Assembly: GCF_001661675.2 (NCBI RefSeq)
Contig: NZ_CP019604.1
Coordinates: 62,001-126,000 of the forward strand
DNA length: 64,000 bases
Source: Croceicoccus marinus
GTDB lineage: Bacteria > Pseudomonadota > Alphaproteobacteria > Sphingomonadales > Sphingomonadaceae
Reading direction: 5' to 3'
Shown here: in pieces, positions 60,294 to 64,000 of the stretch
Layout of the letters: the number at the start of each line of letters is the position of its first letter
Position numbering within the stretch: position 1 is the first letter of the stretch
Made by a program: the position numbers and the translations under genes
Notes under the pieces: generated by a model
Databases searched by the model: none
What the model was told of the DNA's origin: nothing
Seen by the model: the letters and a program-made list of their open reading frames with translations, nothing else

Positions 60294-61304
60294 TTACCGG
60301 CCCGCCTTCTTTATCCTCGCATTCTCGATCAATGGACGGAGCGCATCGAGAATCTCATCCGTCGAAAGGTCATTTGGCGTCAGAGTCAAAGTGAGGCCCC
60401 GGCCTCGGTCCTGATCGACCTGGCCTATTCGGGCACCACCAGCCTCGATCATTATTTTCTGTGATCGGCCCCGACTAAATATACTCGTCGCCTTGACCAA
60501 TCTGGCAACGACTTCGGCACCAGATATCGGTTCCTCATCGCCTGATTGCCGAAAGCTTTGCTCGCTTGCGATGTGGGCCGCAGCTTCCTCCATCTTCGCA
60601 AGATTCGCCGGATTGCGAATGAGGGGGAGCAGCTTGTCGCCATACCGGACATGGAGATCCATTGGCGAATTGAACGCGCTGACGATGGACTGTGGTATCT
60701 CAGTAAGGCCAATGTATCGAGCCAGATTGGACGTTGAGACTTTAAGCCTCTCAGCCATCTTTCGCTGGACGCCATCATAGTAGGCATTGACTGCAGCTTT
60801 GTAGTTGAGCCCGCGCTCTAAATCCGAAATGTCTTCGCGTTCGCGGTTTTCGATGTCGGCGAGCCGGAATGCCGCCTCGTCATCAATATCTTCGATAATC
60901 GCGACGAGTTCGATGTCGGGATAATGATTAGCGTTGAGCCAGCTGACCGCCCAGTGTCGCCGGGTACCAATAATTAGCTCGTAGGGGCGTTCCGCCTTCG
61001 GCGTCCGGCGAACCACCACCGGAATGCGGTTGCCGTTTTCCGCCTGAATGGAATCGATGAGGGTACGCAGGCGAACCTCAGACAACAGCGCATAGTCGCG
61101 TGCGTTGCCAGGCCAGATAGAGCATTCGGAAGGTTTGAGCCGAATGGAGGGCTTTTTCACCATACGGGCAGATTCGCCGAAGCCGTCGAGGCGCTTGCTG
61201 GTAAATGTCGTCCTCGGTTCGCCCCGGGGTGCGTCTTGAGGAACAGCAGTTGGCTCCGTGGGACCCGCCGCGAGAGCTTCCTCAATCATCGACCGCCGGC
61301 TCAT
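60294..61304 (-). CDS. parB: ParB partition protein
   Basis: 336-aa ParB/Spo0J-type CTPase clamp. ParB box II IIGTRRHWAVSWLNA (113-119, the usual GERR as GTRR), box I VVVRRTPKAERPYE region, ADIENREREDISDLERGLNY with ENxxRxDLS-like helix, helix-turn-helix MAERLKVSTSNLARYIGL. The C-terminal part is the dimerisation domain. ATG 61304 overlaps parA stop. Partners ParA and the nearby palindrome for segregation of a low-copy replicon. Confidence 0.9.
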   Translation of the reverse strand: MSRRSMIEEALAAGPTEPTAVPQDAPRGEPRTTFTSKRLDGFGESARMVKKPSIRLKPSECSIWPGNARDYALLSEVRLRTLIDSIQAENGNRIPVVVRRTPKAERPYELIIGTRRHWAVSWLNANHYPDIELVAIIEDIDDEAAFRLADIENREREDISDLERGLNYKAAVNAYYDGVQRKMAERLKVSTSNLARYIGLTEIPQSIVSAFNSPMDLHVRYGDKLLPLIRNPANLAKMEEAAAHIASEQSFRQSGDEEPISGAEVVARLVKATSIFSRGRSQKIMIEAGGARIGQVDQDRGRGLTLTLTPNDLSTDEILDALRPLIENARIKKAGR

Positions 61305-62506
61305 GCTGCGGCACTCGCGAGAGCGTCAGATGAAGGTCCGGCGATGCTGGTGGATGGCCACTGTTGCCGCATCTGTTGGACGACCTCATTAAAGACGGCA
61401 TCCAAATTCTCTCGACAGCGATTGTAGGTGGCATGCGAAGCGGACGGTTTGCTTTCGTAGACTGACCGGAACGCCTGTGTTGCGTTCTTTATTTCCTCAG
61501 ACGCGAGGATGGGCTGACTGAGCAAATACATGCCGTATGTTGCTTGCATCATCTTCCACATATCGTTTTCGCCGGGCTTGTTGGGCGAAAAGGCGGAACA
61601 CACTACTCGAATGAAGCCGTAGTCGACGGGGGTGTCGTTCGCTTCGAGCACCTCGATGTTTTCCGCGATTGTATTCATGAAGTGGATGGTCGAGAGATAG
61701 TCTAGCTGGCGTGCAGGGACGGGGACCAAGAGGCCGGTGGCCGCTGCCATGACATTGAGACCGAGAAAGCCCATTGCCGGCGGCGGATCAAGTAGGATGA
61801 CGTCAAAGTCCTTTATGACGTTCTCGATGCCAATACGTAGCCGTTGAAGGCCTTCGCGAACGGCTTGTCCGCCTTCACGTAGCGTAGCAGTCAGGTCCCA
61901 TTCGGCATCCTGGAGTCCAAGGCTAGACGGGATAACTTTGATCGTCGGCCATGCCGTATCGTGGATAGATGCCGGGAAATCGTCGAAATTACTACGAGGG
62001 GACAAGAAATTTCCGAGAGTCTTCTCCTCGTCAAGGAGCATTTCAGGCTTAATATCGAACATCGTGGTTGTCGATGCTTGCGGATCACAGTCAATCACAA
62101 GCACCTTGTAGCCGTGGAGCGCAAGGTAATCGGCGAAATGCTTGGTAATCGTCGATTTGCCGACGCCGCCTTTAAAGTTCTGGACGGCTATAACCACCGC
62201 GTCTTCGTGATCGGCTTTCCCGGGATGTATTCCCAAAGATTCGCGGATCTGAGTCAAATCCTCAAGCGTGTAGAAACGTCGGCCGTTGGCTAATTGTTTT
62301 GGGGCCGCCAGACGGCCTTCCTTCTCTGCCTTGGCCAGAGCTTCAGGCGTACGCCCGACCAGTTCGGCGGCGACACCCGGCCCGAATGTCATGTCGAGAA
62401 CTTTCCGTTCCTCAGGATCAAATACGATTTTTTTGACCCGATCGCTCATCTCTTCGCATGAACGGGTAATTCCGCGCAACGTGTTTACGATGTACGACAT
62501 CGGCAC
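61301..62506 (-). CDS. parA: ParA partition ATPase with N-terminal HTH
   Basis: 401-aa type Ia ParA. Deviant Walker A QNFKGGVGKSTITKHF (112-118), A' region VLVIDCDPQASTTTMF, and Walker B VILLDPPPAMGF. The N-terminal 100 residues hold a MerR-like helix-turn-helix (GPGVAAELVGRTPEALAKAE, GRRFYTLEDL), which in type Ia ParA proteins represses the par operon. GTG 62506 or ATG 62500 are possible behind AGGGAG. Four-base overlap with parB. Confidence 0.9.
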   Translation of the reverse strand: MPMSYIVNTLRGITRSCEEMSDRVKKIVFDPEERKVLDMTFGPGVAAELVGRTPEALAKAEKEGRLAAPKQLANGRRFYTLEDLTQIRESLGIHPGKADHEDAVVIAVQNFKGGVGKSTITKHFADYLALHGYKVLVIDCDPQASTTTMFDIKPEMLLDEEKTLGNFLSPRSNFDDFPASIHDTAWPTIKVIPSSLGLQDAEWDLTATLREGGQAVREGLQRLRIGIENVIKDFDVILLDPPPAMGFLGLNVMAAATGLLVPVPARQLDYLSTIHFMNTIAENIEVLEANDTPVDYGFIRVVCSAFSPNKPGENDMWKMMQATYGMYLLSQPILASEEIKNATQAFRSVYESKPSASHATYNRCRENLDAVFNEVVQQMRQQWPSTSIAGPSSDALASAAA

Positions 62507-62862
62507 TTGGCTCCCTGTGAATCAGTTCCGATGACTCGGTTTGGATTTAGACAGCAGGAATGGGTCCGAAAGTCAAACCTGTGCTATTTGGGGTGTTGAA
62601 AAGCAAACGAGGAGCCAGACCAAACGTCGTCTGCCAACTTGGAAGATCTGCGAGCCCATACTAGCGATTGAACGCGCGTCCCGATGCCGATGTGCGAACG
62701 CTACAGACGGAGGCATCGGTGGCTTTAGGCGGTGCTGGTGGAATTGAGCGGGGCCGCTGGCATTAAATGGCGTATGATGAGATCGCCAATTGCGGCTGTG
62801 TTACTCATAATCGCGAAGCCGCTTTAAGACGCGTTTTGCTGACGTTTCCGGCTCTCAGCCTG
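62507..62862. other. Intergenic region upstream of parA, no gene seen
   Basis: 356 bp between sbcC and parA. It should contain the parA promoter and its operator, but I find no clear palindrome; an open frame at 62541-62747 has shadow-like composition. Nothing else recognisable. Confidence 0.35.
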
Positions 62863-64000
62863 CTACCCAGAAACAACCTCCAACCGACTGCGTCCCGGTG
62901 AAAGCTCCTCAACCAGAATCTTCACAGGAATACGCTCTTTCAATTCCTCGACATGGCTGATGACACCGACGCGGCGCCCGGTCGCGTGCAGGTTTTCAAG
63001 GACTGATAATGCTTGCCCCAAACTTGCCGGATCGAGCGAGCCAAAACCCTCGTCGATAAACAGGCTCTCGATCCGGACACCGCGTCCGCTACTCATTTCC
63101 GCAAGGCCCAGCGCAAGGGCGAGACTGACGAGGAAGCGTTCGCCGCCCGACAGATTGTGAAGGCCGCGAACCTGGCCTGCCAGATCGTGATCCACGACCT
63201 GGATCACCATATCGCCGCCGCCGCCGCGCTGCAGGGCATAGCGTGGCTTCAGATCGGACAATCGCGCATTGGCGGCGACAAGCAGACGGTCCAGCGTCAG
63301 CCCTTGTGCATAACGGCGGAAGCGGTTGCCGTTCGCATCCCCGATCAAGCTGCCCAGCTTGAGCCAGGGTTCAGCCTCTTTTTGCCAAGCGGCATGCCGG
63401 GCGCGCAGCGCTGCAGTGCGGCTGCGCAGACTATCGTCGCTGGCGATCCTGCCGTCGATTTCGCTTTTGCGTTCTTCCGCGGCACGACGCTCGGAATTGG
63501 CCTGCTGAAGGGCTTCGATCAGAGCATCCCCCAAGAGGGCAGGGCGGTCGCTTGCCTTGTGCAGAGCCAGATCGCCCCGGCGCCCTTGCAGCGCAGCCTG
63601 CGCGCCGGTGACCGCATCCGAAAGGGCCTGAAGCGCTAGCTCCTCCGCTTCCCGGTCGCCTTCGTTCGCACCGGCAGATTCAATCTCTGTGGCGGTCAGC
63701 TCACTGCGTGCCAACGCAGCGGAGAAGTCGGTGGATTGCTGCTCGGCACTATTGCTGAGCCGGGCGGCTTCGTCACGAGTGACCTCCACTGCCGACTTGG
63801 CCGAGGCCTGTGCCGTTTGCACCTCGCCCAGCTTCTGACGAGCCGTATCCCGATCATTAGTAGCGGCGGATACGCGATTTTGCAGATCGCTTTCCACCTC
63901 GACAACCGCTTTGCCCGAAAGCAAAGGTGCGCGCTCCTCCTCAAGCGCCCGCTTGTCCGCACTGACGCTGTCGCCTTCGCCTTTCTGACTGTCCTGCCGC
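62863..64000 (-). CDS. sbcC: SbcC-type exonuclease ATPase, N-terminus beyond window
   Basis: C-terminal 379 codons of an SMC/Rad50-like ATPase. A long coiled coil (Glu/Ala/Arg-rich, for example ALEEERAPLLSG, RRAAEERKSEIDGRI) leads into the C-terminal ATPase lobe: FRRYAQGLTLDRLLVAANAR, signature HNLSGGERFLVSLALALGLA, Walker B ESLFIDEGFGSLD and switch VGVISHVEELKERI. SbcC with SbcD opens hairpins and DNA ends. The first conserved lobe lies to the right of the window. Presence of this usually chromosomal repair gene next to parA suggests a large replicon or chromid. Confidence 0.87.
   Translation of the reverse strand, partial: RQDSQKGEGDSVSADKRALEEERAPLLSGKAVVEVESDLQNRVSAATNDRDTARQKLGEVQTAQASAKSAVEVTRDEAARLSNSAEQQSTDFSAALARSELTATEIESAGANEGDREAEELALQALSDAVTGAQAALQGRRGDLALHKASDRPALLGDALIEALQQANSERRAAEERKSEIDGRIASDDSLRSRTAALRARHAAWQKEAEPWLKLGSLIGDANGNRFRRYAQGLTLDRLLVAANARLSDLKPRYALQRGGGGDMVIQVVDHDLAGQVRGLHNLSGGERFLVSLALALGLAEMSSGRGVRIESLFIDEGFGSLDPASLGQALSVLENLHATGRRVGVISHVEELKERIPVKILVEELSPGRSRLEVVSG

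Noticed and set aside
1..64000. CRISPR arrays, rRNA or tRNA genes
   Set aside because: No spaced identical repeats and no cloverleaf or rRNA-like stretch was seen by eye; a tRNA could still be missed without a scan.

Overview
The window looks like part of a large plasmid or chromid of an alphaproteobacterium, most likely Sphingomonadales (Erythrobacter/Sphingobium-like). The evidence is the high GC content, the protein style, an RPA-type RepA, an HTH-fused ParA and a ParB. Replicon functions lie at the right end: iteron origin about 57.8-57.9 kb, repA, a parS-like palindrome, parB and parA. The last gene, sbcC, runs off the right edge. The window opens inside a GMC oxidoreductase gene, so both edges cut genes.

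Region by region. 1-9.9 kb is oxidative metabolism: a tightly overlapping minus-strand operon (TPP-dependent pyruvate-oxidase-like enzyme, membrane protein, gluconate-dehydrogenase subunit-3-like protein, GMC flavoenzyme), an orphan sensory-rhodopsin-transducer-like gene, an FMN alpha-hydroxyacid dehydrogenase with a damaged 5' end, a sorbosone-dehydrogenase-like lipoprotein, a methyltransferase and a cyclopropane fatty acid synthase. 10.3-15.9 kb is a persulfide/sulfide module: a BigR/SqrR-type repressor with its operator, an ETHE1-like MBL hydrolase, two YeeE/YedE halves, a SulP transporter and an MBL-rhodanese fusion. 16-18.1 kb is the stump of a mercury locus (flavoprotein, merR, a textbook 19-bp-spacer mer promoter, and merT cut off by an IS3-type element at 18114-19625). 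19.7-23.3 kb holds a Xre-RES toxin-antitoxin pair, small stress proteins and a DMT transporter.

23.6-57 kb is a defence island. Its centre is a 16-kb, six-gene, fully overlapping minus-strand operon (23649-39584): a 1710-aa DEAD/DEAH helicase with a DUF1998-type C-terminus, a DrmD-like SNF2 helicase, an Eco57I/DrmMI-like adenine methylase, a GIY-YIG nuclease (frameshifted here), a UvrD-like helicase and an HNH nuclease. This resembles DISARM, but the DrmA- and DrmB-like parts are in one chain and the PLD nuclease DrmC is absent. Upstream are two near-duplicate WYL regulators flanking a HigBA pair, with an mcrC relic beside them. Then follow a phage-type ATP-dependent DNA ligase, small genes and a type IV McrBC locus. 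The nuclease-helicase gene upstream of mcrB has been split exactly at its Walker A motif by an IS5-type element (51035-51988, TGA target duplication). Zeta and HipBA toxin-antitoxin pairs close the island.

Working together: toxin-antitoxin pairs and ParAB stabilise the replicon, the methylase/helicase/nuclease operon and McrBC act against incoming DNA, and the left third carries metabolic and detoxification cargo. Several genes are broken (merT, GIY-YIG, nuclease-helicase, mcrC relic, WYL copy 2, a relic at 10 kb), so the island appears to be turning over. Two of the breaks look like one-base losses in homopolymers and could be assembly errors. All assignments come from reading the sequence; no database search was run.
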